Assembly (NCBI GenBank): GCA_964057225.1
Contig: OZ059900.1
Location: 22,521,638 to 22,585,637 of the forward strand
Direction of reading: 5' to 3'
Length of the DNA: 64,000 nucleotides
Source of the DNA: Auanema rhodensis
Taxonomy: Eukaryota > Nematoda > Chromadorea > Rhabditida > Rhabditidae
The position numbers and the translations under genes are program-made. The notes under the pieces are model-generated. The model made no database searches. It saw only the letters and a program-made list of their open reading frames with translations, and had not been told where the DNA came from. Below are positions 48,176-61,852 of the stretch, in pieces (the first letter of the stretch is position 1; each line of letters begins with the position of its first letter).

Positions 48176-51100
48176 ATGGCTAATATTGATTAAATCGATT
48201 TTTGTTCATATGAGTCGTCAAATGCAACGAATTTCAGCGTGTTACATACTAAAATGAAACATTTTACATGCTGAACACTAGAAAAATACAAAAACACAGT
48301 TTTTCCCATGAGAAATATTTTATTATGCTGGAAAACCAGTTTTTGGAAATTTCGCTGTAAACAAGGTTTTGACTTACGATTTCATGTGTTCAAACTCATG
48401 CAATGTCAATGAAACCTAGCTCAAAACTGTTCGTACAACGTCTGGTTCCACTTTCACGACAAAAAAACAGGGGTTAGAAAATTTAGGAAATTAGCATATT
48501 CTGAGGGCACGCCCCTTATGGCTAATATTGATTAAATCGATTTTTGTTCATATGAGTCGTCAAATGCAACGAATTTCAGCGTGTTACATACTAAAATGAA
48601 GTATTTTACATGCTGAACACTAGAAAAATACAAAAACACAGTATTTCCCATAAGAAATATTTTATTATGCTGGAAAACCAGTTTTTGGAAATTTCGCTGT
48701 AAACAAGGTTTTGACTTACGATTTCATGTGTTCAAACTCATGCAATGTCAATGAAACCTAGCTCAAAATTGTTCCTACAACGTCTAGTTCCACTTTCACG
48801 ACAACAAAACAGGGGTTAGAAAATTAAGGAAATTAGCATATTCTGAGGGCACGCCCCTTATGGCTAATATTGATTAAATCGATGTTTGTTCATATGAGTC
48901 GTCAAATGCAACGAATTTCAGCGTGTTACATACTAAAATGAAGTATTTTACATGCTGAACACTAGAAAAATACAAAAACACAGTATTTCCCATGAGAAAT
49001 ATTTTATTATGCTGGAAAACCAGTTTTTGGAAATTTCGCTGTAAACAAGGTTTTGACTTACGATTTCATGTGTTCAAACTCATGCAATGTCAATGAAACC
49101 TAGCTCAAAATTGTTTGTACAACGTCTAGTTCCACTTTCACGACAAAAAAACAGGGGTTAGAAAATTAAGGAAATTAGCATATTCTGAGGGCACGCCCCT
49201 TATGGCTAATATTGATTAAATCGATTTTTGTTCATATGAGTAGTCAAATGCAACGAATTTCAGCGTGTTACATACTTAAATGAAGCATTTTACATGCTGA
49301 ACACTAGAAAAATACAAAAACACAGTATTTCCCATGAGAAATATTTTATTATACTGGAAACCAGTTTTTGGAATTTTCGCTGTAAACAAGGTTTTGACTT
49401 ACAATTTCATGTGTTCAAACTCATGCAATGTCAATGAAACCTAGCTCAAAATTGTTCGTACAACGTCTAGTTCCACTTTCACGACAAAAAAACAGGGGTT
49501 AGAAAATTAAGGAAATTAGCATATTCTGAGGGCACGCCCCTTATGGCTAATATTGATTAAATCGATTTTTGTTCATATGAGTCGTCAAATGCAACGAATT
49601 TCAGCGTGTTACATACTAAAATGAAGCATTTTACATGCTGAACACTAGAAAAATACAAAAACACAGTATTTCCCATGAGAAATATTTTATTATGCTGGAA
49701 AACCAGTTTTTGGAAATTTCGCTGTAAACAAGGTTTTGACTTACGATTTCATGTGTTCAAACTCATGCAATGTCAATGAAACCTAGCTCAAAATTGTTCG
49801 TACAACGTCTAGTTCCACTTTCACGACAAAAAAACAGGGGTTAGAAAATTTAGGAAATTAGCATATTCTGAGGGCACGCCCCTTATGGCTAATATTGATT
49901 AAATCGATTTTTGTTCATATGAGTCGTCAAATGCAACGAATTTCAGCGTGTTACATACTAAAATGAAGTATTTTGCATGCTGAACACTAGAAAAATACAA
50001 AAACACAGTATTTCCCATGAGAAATATTTTATTATGCTGGAAAACCAGTTTTTGGAAATTTCGCTGTAAACAAGGTTTTGACTTACGATTTCATGTGTTC
50101 AAACTCATGCAATGTCAATGAAACCTAGCTAAAAATTGTTCCTACAACGTCTAGTTCCACTTTCACGACAAAAAACAGGGGTTAGAAAATTAAGGAAATT
50201 AGCATAATCTGAGGGCACGCCCCTTATGGCTAATATTGATTAAATCGATTTTTGTTCATATGAGTCGTCAAATGCAACGAATTTCAGCGTGTCACATACT
50301 AAAATGAAGCATTTTACATGCTGAACACTAGAAAAATACAAAAACACAGTATTTCCCATGAGAAATATTTTATTATGCTGGAAAACCACTTTTTGGAAAT
50401 TTCGCTGTAAACAAGGTTTTGACTTACGATTTCATGTGTTCAAACTCATGCAATGTCAATGAAACCTAGCTCAAAACTGTTCCTACAACGTCTAGTTCCA
50501 CTTTCACGACAAAAAAACAGGGGTTAGAAAATTAAGGAAATTAGCATATTCTGAGGGCACGACCCTTATGGCTAATATTGATTAAATCGATTTTTGTTCA
50601 TATGAGTCGTCAAATGCAACGAATTTCAGCGTGTTACATACTAAAATGAAGCATTTTACATGCTGAACACCATAAAAATACAAAAACACAGTATTTCCCA
50701 TGAGAAATATTTTATTATGCTGGAAAACCAGTTTTTGGAAGTTTCGCTGTAAACAAGGTTTTGACTTACGATTTCATGTGTTCAAACTCATGCAATGTCA
50801 ATGAAACCTAGCTCAAAATTGTTCCTACAACGTCTAATTCCACTTTCACGACAAAAAAACAGGGGTTAGAAAATTAAGGAAATTAGCATATTCTGAGGGC
50901 ACGCCCCTTATGGCTAATATTGATTAAATCGATTTTTGTTCATATGAGTCGTCAAATGCAACGAATTTCAGCGTGTTATATACTAAAATGAAGCATTTTA
51001 CATGCTGAACACTATAAAAATACAAAAACACAGTATTTCCCATGAGAAATATTTTATTATGCTGGAAAACCAGTTTTTGGAAATTTCGCGGTAAACAAGG

Positions 51101-53545
51101 TTTTGACTTACGATTTCATGTGTTCAAACTCATGCAATGTCAATGAAACCTAGCTCAAAATTGTTCCTACAACGTCTAGTTCCACTTTCACGACAAAAAA
51201 CAGGGGTTAGAAAATTAAGGAAATTAGCATATTCTGAGGGCACGCCCCTTATGGCTAATATTGATTAAATCGATTTTTGTTCATATGAGTCGTCAAATGC
51301 AACGAATTTCAGCGTGTTACATACTAAAATGAAGCATTTTACATGCTGAACACTAGAAAACTACAAAAACACAGTATTTCCCATGAGAAATATTTTATTA
51401 TGCTGGAAAACCAGTTTTTGGAAATTTCGCTGTAAACAAGGTTTTGACTTACGATTTCATGTGTTCAAACTCATGCAATGTCAATGAAACCTAGCTCAAA
51501 ATTGTTCCTACAACGTCTAGTTCCACTTTCACGACAACAAAACAGGGGTTAGAAAATTAAGGAAATTAGCATATTCTGAGGGCACGCCCCTTATGGCTAA
51601 TATTGATTAAATCGATTTTTGTTCATATGAGTCGTCAAATGCAACGAATTTCAGCGTGTTACATACTAAAATGAAGCATTTCACATGCTGAACACTAGAA
51701 AAATACAAAAACACAGTATTTCCCATAAGAAATATTTTATTATGCTGGAAAACCAGTTTTTGGAAAGTTCGCTGTAAACAAGGTTTTGACTTACGATTTC
51801 ATGTGTTCAAACTCATGCAATGTCAATGAAACCTAGCTCAAAATTGTTCCTACAACGTCTAGTTCCACTTTCACGACAACAAAACAGGGGTTAGAAAATT
51901 AAGGAAATTAGCATATTCTGAGGGCACGCCCTTTATGGCTAATATTGATTAAATCGATTTTTGTTCATATGAGTCGTCAAATGCAACGAATTTCAGCGTG
52001 TTACATACTAAAATGAAACATTTTACATGCTGAACACTATAAAAATACAAAAACACAGTATTTCCCATGAGAAATATTTTATTATGCTGGAAAACCAGTT
52101 TTTGGAAATTTCGCTGTAAACAAGGTTTTGACTTACGATTTCATGTGTTCAAACTCATGCAATGTCAATGAAACCTAGCTCAAAATTGTTCCTACAACGT
52201 CTAGTTCCACTTTCACGACAAAAAAACAGGGGTTAGAAAATTAAGGAAATTAGCATATTCTGAGGGCACGCCCCTTATGGCTAATATTGATTAAATCGAT
52301 TTTTGTTCATATGAGTCGTCAAATGAAACGAATTTCAGCGTGTTACATACTAAAATGAAGCATTTTACATGCTGAACACTAGAAAAATACAAAAACACAG
52401 TATTTCCCATGAGAAATATTTTATTATGCTGGAAAACCAGTTTTTGGAAATTTCGCTGTAAACATGGTTTTGACTTACGATTTCATGTGTTCAAACTCAT
52501 GCAATGTCAATGAAACCTAGCTCAAAATTGTTCCTACAACGTCTAGTTCCACTTTCACGACAACAAAACAGGGGTTAGAAAATTAAGGAAATTAGCATAT
52601 TCTGAGGGCACGCCCCTTATGGCTAATATTGATTAAATCGATTTTTGTTCATATGAGTCGTCAAATGCAACGAATTTCAGCGTGTTACATACTAAAATGA
52701 AGCATTTCACATGCTGAAAACTAGAAAAATACAAAAACACAGTATTTCCCATGAGAAATATTTTATTATGCTGGAAAACCAGTTTTTGGAAATTTCGCTG
52801 TAAACAAGGTTTTGACTTACGATTTCATGTGTTCAAACTCATGCAATGTCAATGAAACCTAGCTCAAAATTGTTATTACAACGTCTAGTTCCACTTTCAC
52901 GACAAAAAAACAGGGGTTAGAAAATTAAGGAAATTAGCATATTCTGAGGGCACGCCTCTTATGGCTAATATTGATTAAATCGATTTTTGTTCATATGAGT
53001 CGTCAAATGCAACGAATTTCAGCGTGTTACATACTAAAATGAAGCATTTCACATGCTGAACACTAGAAAAATACAAAAACACAGTATTTCCCATAAGAAA
53101 TATTTTATTATGCTGGAAAACCAGTTTTTGGAAAGTTCGCTGTAAACAAGGTTTTGACTTACGATTTCATGTGTTCAAACTCATGCAATGTCAATGAAAC
53201 CTAGCTCAAAATTGTTCCTACAACGTCTAGTTCCACTTTCACGACAACAAAACAGGGGTTAGAAAATTAAGGAAATTAGCATATTCTGAGGGCACGCCCT
53301 TTATGGCTAATATTGATTAAATCGATTTTTGTTCATATGAGTCGTCAAATGCAACGAATTTCAGCGTGTTACATACTAAAATGAAACATTTTACATGCTG
53401 AACACTATAAAAATACAAAAACACAGTATTTCCCATGAGAAATATTTTATTATGCTGGAAAACCAGTTTTTGGAAATTTCGCTGTAAACAAGGTTTTGAC
53501 TTACGATTTCATGTGTTCAAACTCATGCAATGTCAATGAAACCTA
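48010..53545 (+). repeat. Large segmental duplication, right copy
   Basis: Starts: E 48176 (A84), F/S hybrid 48518, G 48860, H 49202, I 49543, J 49885, K 50226 (C68 but A76), M 50568, N 50910 (TGTTATATAC), O 51251, S-prime 51593, R 51935, P-prime 52277, Q-prime 52619, S-prime 52961, R 53303. Unlike the left copy, the last R is not fused to I but continues into P-prime at 53645. Confidence 0.85.
48518..48859 (+). repeat. F/S-type hybrid monomer
   Basis: The left part is F (T85, G106, A135); the right part has CC at 257-258, C273 and C288, as in S, O or P-prime, instead of the F markers CG257-258 and A273. Both flanks (E at 48176, G at 48860) remain in order and the length is unchanged. This points to a conversion tract of at most one monomer, not a crossover. 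Confidence 0.7.
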
Positions 53546-54328
53546 GCTCAAAATTGTTCCTACAACGTCTAGTTCCACTTTCACGACAAAAAAACAGGGG
53601 TTAGAAAATTAAGGAAATTAGCATATTCTGAGGGCACGCCCCTTATGGCTAATATTGATTAAATCGATTTTTGTTCATATGAGTCGTCAAATGAAACGAA
53701 TTTCAGCGTGTTACATACTAAAATGAAGCATTTTACATGCTGAACACTAGAAAAATACAAAAACACAGTATTTCCCATGAGAAATATTTTATTATGCTGG
53801 AAAACCAGTTTTTGGAAATTTCGCTGTAAACATGGTTTTGACTTACGATTTCATGTGTTCAAACTCATGCAATGTCAATGAAACCTAGCTCAAAATTGTT
53901 CCTACAACGTCTAGTTCCACTTTCACGACAACAAAACAGGGGTTAGAAAATTAAGGAAATTAGCATATTCTGAGGGCACGCCCCTTATGGCTAATATTGA
54001 TTAAATCGATTTTTGTTCATATGAGTCGTCAAATGCAACGAATTTCAGCGTGTTACATACTAAAATGAAGCATTTCACATGCTGAACACTAGAAAAATAC
54101 AAAAACACAGTATTTCCCATGAGAAATATTTTATTATGCTGGAAAACCAGTTTTTGGAAATTTCGCTGTAAACAAGGTTTTGACTTACGATTTCATGTGT
54201 TCAAACTCATGCAATGTCAATGAAACCTAGCTCAAAATTGTTATTACAACGTCTAGTTCCACTTTCACGACAAAAAAACAGGGGTTAGAAAATTAAGGAA
54301 ATTAGCATATTCTGAGGGCACGCCTCTT
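51593..54328 (+). repeat. Four-monomer HOR (S-prime-R-P-prime-Q), two units
   Basis: Units are 51593-52960 and 52961-54328, each 1368 bp. Starts: S-prime 51593 and 52961, R 51935 and 53303, P-prime 52277 and 53645, Q-prime 52619, Q 53987. Q-prime has GAAAACTAG at 98-106; Q has GAACACTAG. This is the bridge from the duplicated block to the right-end HOR. Confidence 0.75.
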
Positions 54329-55012
54329 ATGGCTAATATTGATTAAATCGATTTTTGTTCATATGAGTCGTCAAATGCAACGAATTTCAGCGTGTTACAT
54401 ACTAAAATGAAACATTTTACATGCTGAACACTATAAAAATACAAAAACACAGTATTTCCCATGAGAAATATTTTATTATGCTGGAAAACCAGTTTTTGGA
54501 AATTTCGCTGTAAACAAGGTTTTGACTTACGATTTCATGTGTTCAAACTCATGCAATGTCAATGAAACCTAGCTCAAACTTGTTCCTACAACGTCTAGTT
54601 CCACTTTCACGACAAAAAAACAGGGGTTAGAAAATTAAGGAAATTAGCATATTCTGAGGGCACGCCCCTTATGGCTAATATTGATTAAATCGATTTTTGT
54701 TCATATGAGTCGTCAAATGAAACGAATTTCAGCGTGTTACATACTAAAATGAAGCATTTTACATGCTGAACACTAGAAAAATACAAAAACACAGTATTTC
54801 CCATGAGAAATATTTTATTATGCTGGAAAACCAGTTTTTGGAAATTTCGCTGTAAACAAGGTTTTGACTTACGATTTCATGTGTTCAAACTCATGCAATG
54901 TCAATGAAACCTAGCTCAAAATTGTTATTACAACGTCTAGTTTCACTTTCACGACAAAAAAACAGGGGTTAGAAAATTAAGGAAATTAGCATATTCTGAG
55001 GGCACGCCTCTT
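54329..55012 (+). repeat. R-B pair
   Basis: R (54329; A84, T106, private CAAACTTG near 247-254) and B (54671; A50, G106, AT at 257-258, T273, T339). This is the first B monomer in the window. All later HOR units end in R-B, so I place the start of the right-end HOR family here. Confidence 0.75.
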
Positions 55013-57064
55013 ATGGCTAATATTGATTAAATCGATTTTTGTTCATATGAGTCGTCAAATGCAACGAATTTCAGCGTGTTACATACTAAAATGAAACATT
55101 TTACATGCTGAACACTATAAAAATACAAAAACACAGTATTTCCCATGAGAAATATTTTATTATGCTGGAAAACCAGTTTTTGGAAATTTCGCTGTAAACA
55201 AGGTTTTGACTTACGATTTCATGTGTTCAAACTCATGCAATGTCAATGAAACCTAGCTCAAAATTGTTCCTACAACGTCTAGTTCCACTTTCACGACAAA
55301 AAAACAGGGGTTAGAAAATTAAGGAAATTAGCATATTCTGAGGGCACGCCCCTTATGGCTAATATTGATTAAATCGATTTTTGTTCATATGAGTCGTCAA
55401 ATGAAACGAATTTCAGCGTGTTACATACTAAAATGAAGCATTTTACATGCTGAACACTAGAAAAATACAAAAACACAGTATTTCCCATGAGAAATATTTT
55501 ATTATGCTGGAAAACCAGTTTTTGGAAATTTCGCTGTAAACAAGGTTTTGACTTACGATTTCATGTGTTCAAACTCATGCAATGTCAATGAAACCTAGCT
55601 CAAAATTGTTCCTACAACGTCTAGTTCCACTTTCACGACAACAAAACAGGGGTTAGAAAATTAAGGAAATTAGCATATTCTGAGGGCACGCCCCTTATGG
55701 CTAATATTGATTAAATCGATTTTTGTTCATATGAGTCGTCAAATGCAACGAATTTCAGCGTGTTACATACTAAAATGAAGCATTTCACATGCTGAACACT
55801 AGAAAAATACAAAAACACAGTATTTCCCATGAGAAATATTTTATTATGCTGGAAAACCAGTTTTTGGAAATTTCGCTGTAAACAAGGTTTTGACTTACGA
55901 TTTCATGTGTTCAAACTCATGCAATGTCAATGAAACCTAGCTCAAAATTGTTCCTACAACGTCTAGTTCCACTTTCACGACAACAAAACAGGGGTTAGAA
56001 AATTAAGGAAATTAGCATATTCTGAGGGCACGCCCCTTATGGCTAATATTGATTAAATCGATTTTTGTTCATATGAGTCGTCAAATGCAACGAATTTCAG
56101 CGTGTTACATACTAAAATGAAGCATTTCACATGCTGAACACTAGAAAAATACAAAAACACAGTATTTCCCATGAGAAATATTTTATTATGCTGGAAAACC
56201 AGTTTTTGGAAATTTCGCTGTAAACAAGGTTTTGACTTACGATTTCATGTGTTCAAACTCATGCAATGTCAATGAAACCTAGCTCAAAATTGTTATTACA
56301 ACGTCTAGTTCCACTTTCACGACAAAAAAACAGGGGTTAGAAAATTAAGGAAATTAGCATATTCTGAGGGCACGCCTCTTATGGCTAATATTGATTAAAT
56401 CGATTTTTGTTCATATGAGTCGTCAAATGCAACGAATTTCAGCGTGTTACATACTAAAATGAAACATTTTACATGCTGAACACTATAAAAATACAAAAAC
56501 ACAGTATTTCCCATGAGAAATATTTTATTATGCTGGAAAACCAGTTTTTGGAAATTTCGCTGTAAACAAGGTTTTGACTTACGATTTCATGTGTTCAAAC
56601 TCATGCAATGTCAATGAAACCTAGCTCAAAATTGTTCCTACAACGTCTAGTTCCACTTTCACGACAAAAAAACAGGGGTTAGAAAATTAAGGAAATTAGC
56701 ATATTCTGAGGGCACGCCCCTTATGGCTAATATTGATTAAATCGATTTTTGTTCATATGAGTCGTCAAATGAAACGAATTTCAGCGTGTTACATACTAAA
56801 ATGAAGCATTTTACATGCTGAACACTAGAAAAATACAAAAACACAGTATTTCCCATGAGAAATATTTTATTATGCTGGAAAACCAGTTTTTGGAAATTTC
56901 GCTGTAAACAAGGTTTTGACTTACGATTTCATGTGTTCAAACTCATGCAATGTCAATGAAACCTAGCTCAAAATTGTTATTACAACGTCTAGTTTCACTT
57001 TCACGACAAAAAAACAGGGGTTAGAAAATTAAGGAAATTAGCATATTCTGAGGGCACGCCTCTT
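55013..57064 (+). repeat. Right-end HOR unit, 6 monomers (R-P'-S-Q-R-B)
   Basis: Starts: R 55013, P-prime 55355 (A50, C288), S 55697 (C90, C288), Q 56039 (C90, AT257-258, T339), R 56381, B 56723. Length is 2052 bp, exactly 6 x 342. Compared with the 7-mer it lacks P (A50 with an uninterrupted A7 tract). Confidence 0.9.
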
Positions 57065-59458
57065 ATGGCTAATATTGATTAAATCGATTTTTGTTCATAT
57101 GAGTCGTCAAATGCAACGAATTTCAGCGTGTTACATACTAAAATGAAACATTTTACATGCTGAACACTATAAAAATACAAAAACACAGTATTTCCCATGA
57201 GAAATATTTTATTATGCTGGAAAACCAGTTTTTGGAAATTTCGCTGTAAACAAGGTTTTGACTTACGATTTCATGTGTTCAAACTCATGCAATGTCAATG
57301 AAACCTAGCTCAAAATTGTTCCTACAACGTCTAGTTCCACTTTCACGACAAAAAAACAGGGGTTAGAAAATTAAGGAAATTAGCATATTCTGAGGGCACG
57401 CCCCTTATGGCTAATATTGATTAAATCGATTTTTGTTCATATGAGTCGTCAAATGAAACGAATTTCAGCGTGTTACATACTAAAATGAAGCATTTTACAT
57501 GCTGAACACTAGAAAAATACAAAAACACAGTATTTCCCATGAGAAATATTTTATTATGCTGGAAAACCAGTTTTTGGAAATTTCGCTGTAAACAAGGTTT
57601 TGACTTACGATTTCATGTGTTCAAACTCATGCAATGTCAATGAAACCTAGCTCAAAATTGTTCCTACAACGTCTAGTTCCACTTTCACGACAAAAAAACA
57701 GGGGTTAGAAAATTAAGGAAATTAGCATATTCTGAGGGCACGCCCCTTATGGCTAATATTGATTAAATCGATTTTTGTTCATATGAGTCGTCAAATGAAA
57801 CGAATTTCAGCGTGTTACATACTAAAATGAAGCATTTTACATGCTGAACACTAGAAAAATACAAAAACACAGTATTTCCCATGAGAAATATTTTATTATG
57901 CTGGAAAACCAGTTTTTGGAAATTTCGCTGTAAACAAGGTTTTGACTTACGATTTCATGTGTTCAAACTCATGCAATGTCAATGAAACCTAGCTCAAAAT
58001 TGTTCCTACAACGTCTAGTTCCACTTTCACGACAACAAAACAGGGGTTAGAAAATTAAGGAAATTAGCATATTCTGAGGGCACGCCCCTTATGGCTAATA
58101 TTGATTAAATCGATTTTTGTTCATATGAGTCGTCAAATGCAACGAATTTCAGCGTGTTACATACTAAAATGAAGCATTTCACATGCTGAACACTAGAAAA
58201 ATACAAAAACACAGTATTTCCCATGAGAAATATTTTATTATGCTGGAAAACCAGTTTTTGGAAATTTCGCTGTAAACAAGGTTTTGACTTACGATTTCAT
58301 GTGTTCAAACTCATGCAATGTCAATGAAACCTAGCTCAAAATTGTTCCTACAACGTCTAGTTCCACTTTCACGACAACAAAACAGGGGTTAGAAAATTAA
58401 GGAAATTAGCATATTCTGAGGGCACGCCCCTTATGGCTAATATTGATTAAATCGATTTTTGTTCATATGAGTCGTCAAATGCAACGAATTTCAGCGTGTT
58501 ACATACTAAAATGAAGCATTTCACATGCTGAACACTAGAAAAATACAAAAACACAGTATTTCCCATGAGAAATATTTTATTATGCTGGAAAACCAGTTTT
58601 TGGAAATTTCGCTGTAAACAAGGTTTTGACTTACGATTTCATGTGTTCAAACTCATGCAATGTCAATGAAACCTAGCTCAAAATTGTTATTACAACGTCT
58701 AGTTCCACTTTCACGACAAAAAAACAGGGGTTAGAAAATTAAGGAAATTAGCATATTCTGAGGGCACGCCTCTTATGGCTAATATTGATTAAATCGATTT
58801 TTGTTCATATGAGTCGTCAAATGCAACGAATTTCAGCGTGTTACATACTAAAATGAAACATTTTACATGCTGAACACTATAAAAATACAAAAACACAGTA
58901 TTTCCCATGAGAAATATTTTATTATGCTGGAAAACCAGTTTTTGGAAATTTCGCTGTAAACAAGGTTTTGACTTACGATTTCATGTGTTCAAACTCATGC
59001 AATGTCAATGAAACCTAGCTCAAAATTGTTCCTACAACGTCTAGTTCCACTTTCACGACAAAAAAACAGGGGTTAGAAAATTAAGGAAATTAGCATATTC
59101 TGAGGGCACGCCCCTTATGGCTAATATTGATTAAATCGATTTTTGTTCATATGAGTCGTCAAATGAAACGAATTTCAGCGTGTTACATACTAAAATGAAG
59201 CATTTTACATGCTGAACACTAGAAAAATACAAAAACACAGTATTTCCCATGAGAAATATTTTATTATGCTGGAAAACCAGTTTTTGGAAATTTCGCTGTA
59301 AACAAGGTTTTGACTTACGATTTCATGTGTTCAAACTCATGCAATGTCAATGAAACCTAGCTCAAAATTGTTATTACAACGTCTAGTTTCACTTTCACGA
59401 CAAAAAAACAGGGGTTAGAAAATTAAGGAAATTAGCATATTCTGAGGGCACGCCTCTT
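57065..59458 (+). repeat. Right-end HOR unit, 7 monomers, copy 1 (R-P-P'-S-Q-R-B)
   Basis: Starts: 57065, 57407, 57749, 58091, 58433, 58775, 59117. Length is 2394 bp, exactly 7 x 342. By eye I found no difference from the next unit, so this is the youngest amplification in the window. P and P-prime differ at position 288 (A or C). Confidence 0.9.
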
Positions 59459-61852
59459 ATGGCTAATATTGATTAAATCGATTTTTGTTCATATGAGTCG
59501 TCAAATGCAACGAATTTCAGCGTGTTACATACTAAAATGAAACATTTTACATGCTGAACACTATAAAAATACAAAAACACAGTATTTCCCATGAGAAATA
59601 TTTTATTATGCTGGAAAACCAGTTTTTGGAAATTTCGCTGTAAACAAGGTTTTGACTTACGATTTCATGTGTTCAAACTCATGCAATGTCAATGAAACCT
59701 AGCTCAAAATTGTTCCTACAACGTCTAGTTCCACTTTCACGACAAAAAAACAGGGGTTAGAAAATTAAGGAAATTAGCATATTCTGAGGGCACGCCCCTT
59801 ATGGCTAATATTGATTAAATCGATTTTTGTTCATATGAGTCGTCAAATGAAACGAATTTCAGCGTGTTACATACTAAAATGAAGCATTTTACATGCTGAA
59901 CACTAGAAAAATACAAAAACACAGTATTTCCCATGAGAAATATTTTATTATGCTGGAAAACCAGTTTTTGGAAATTTCGCTGTAAACAAGGTTTTGACTT
60001 ACGATTTCATGTGTTCAAACTCATGCAATGTCAATGAAACCTAGCTCAAAATTGTTCCTACAACGTCTAGTTCCACTTTCACGACAAAAAAACAGGGGTT
60101 AGAAAATTAAGGAAATTAGCATATTCTGAGGGCACGCCCCTTATGGCTAATATTGATTAAATCGATTTTTGTTCATATGAGTCGTCAAATGAAACGAATT
60201 TCAGCGTGTTACATACTAAAATGAAGCATTTTACATGCTGAACACTAGAAAAATACAAAAACACAGTATTTCCCATGAGAAATATTTTATTATGCTGGAA
60301 AACCAGTTTTTGGAAATTTCGCTGTAAACAAGGTTTTGACTTACGATTTCATGTGTTCAAACTCATGCAATGTCAATGAAACCTAGCTCAAAATTGTTCC
60401 TACAACGTCTAGTTCCACTTTCACGACAACAAAACAGGGGTTAGAAAATTAAGGAAATTAGCATATTCTGAGGGCACGCCCCTTATGGCTAATATTGATT
60501 AAATCGATTTTTGTTCATATGAGTCGTCAAATGCAACGAATTTCAGCGTGTTACATACTAAAATGAAGCATTTCACATGCTGAACACTAGAAAAATACAA
60601 AAACACAGTATTTCCCATGAGAAATATTTTATTATGCTGGAAAACCAGTTTTTGGAAATTTCGCTGTAAACAAGGTTTTGACTTACGATTTCATGTGTTC
60701 AAACTCATGCAATGTCAATGAAACCTAGCTCAAAATTGTTCCTACAACGTCTAGTTCCACTTTCACGACAACAAAACAGGGGTTAGAAAATTAAGGAAAT
60801 TAGCATATTCTGAGGGCACGCCCCTTATGGCTAATATTGATTAAATCGATTTTTGTTCATATGAGTCGTCAAATGCAACGAATTTCAGCGTGTTACATAC
60901 TAAAATGAAGCATTTCACATGCTGAACACTAGAAAAATACAAAAACACAGTATTTCCCATGAGAAATATTTTATTATGCTGGAAAACCAGTTTTTGGAAA
61001 TTTCGCTGTAAACAAGGTTTTGACTTACGATTTCATGTGTTCAAACTCATGCAATGTCAATGAAACCTAGCTCAAAATTGTTATTACAACGTCTAGTTCC
61101 ACTTTCACGACAAAAAAACAGGGGTTAGAAAATTAAGGAAATTAGCATATTCTGAGGGCACGCCTCTTATGGCTAATATTGATTAAATCGATTTTTGTTC
61201 ATATGAGTCGTCAAATGCAACGAATTTCAGCGTGTTACATACTAAAATGAAACATTTTACATGCTGAACACTATAAAAATACAAAAACACAGTATTTCCC
61301 ATGAGAAATATTTTATTATGCTGGAAAACCAGTTTTTGGAAATTTCGCTGTAAACAAGGTTTTGACTTACGATTTCATGTGTTCAAACTCATGCAATGTC
61401 AATGAAACCTAGCTCAAAATTGTTCCTACAACGTCTAGTTCCACTTTCACGACAAAAAAACAGGGGTTAGAAAATTAAGGAAATTAGCATATTCTGAGGG
61501 CACGCCCCTTATGGCTAATATTGATTAAATCGATTTTTGTTCATATGAGTCGTCAAATGAAACGAATTTCAGCGTGTTACATACTAAAATGAAGCATTTT
61601 ACATGCTGAACACTAGAAAAATACAAAAACACAGTATTTCCCATGAGAAATATTTTATTATGCTGGAAAACCAGTTTTTGGAAATTTCGCTGTAAACAAG
61701 GTTTTGACTTACGATTTCATGTGTTCAAACTCATGCAATGTCAATGAAACCTAGCTCAAAATTGTTATTACAACGTCTAGTTTCACTTTCACGACAAAAA
61801 AACAGGGGTTAGAAAATTAAGGAAATTAGCATATTCTGAGGGCACGCCTCTT
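59459..61852 (+). repeat. Right-end HOR unit, 7 monomers, copy 2
   Basis: Starts: R 59459, P 59801, P-prime 60143, S 60485, Q 60827, R 61169, B 61511. Same order, length and, as far as I can read, same sequence as copy 1. Confidence 0.9.
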
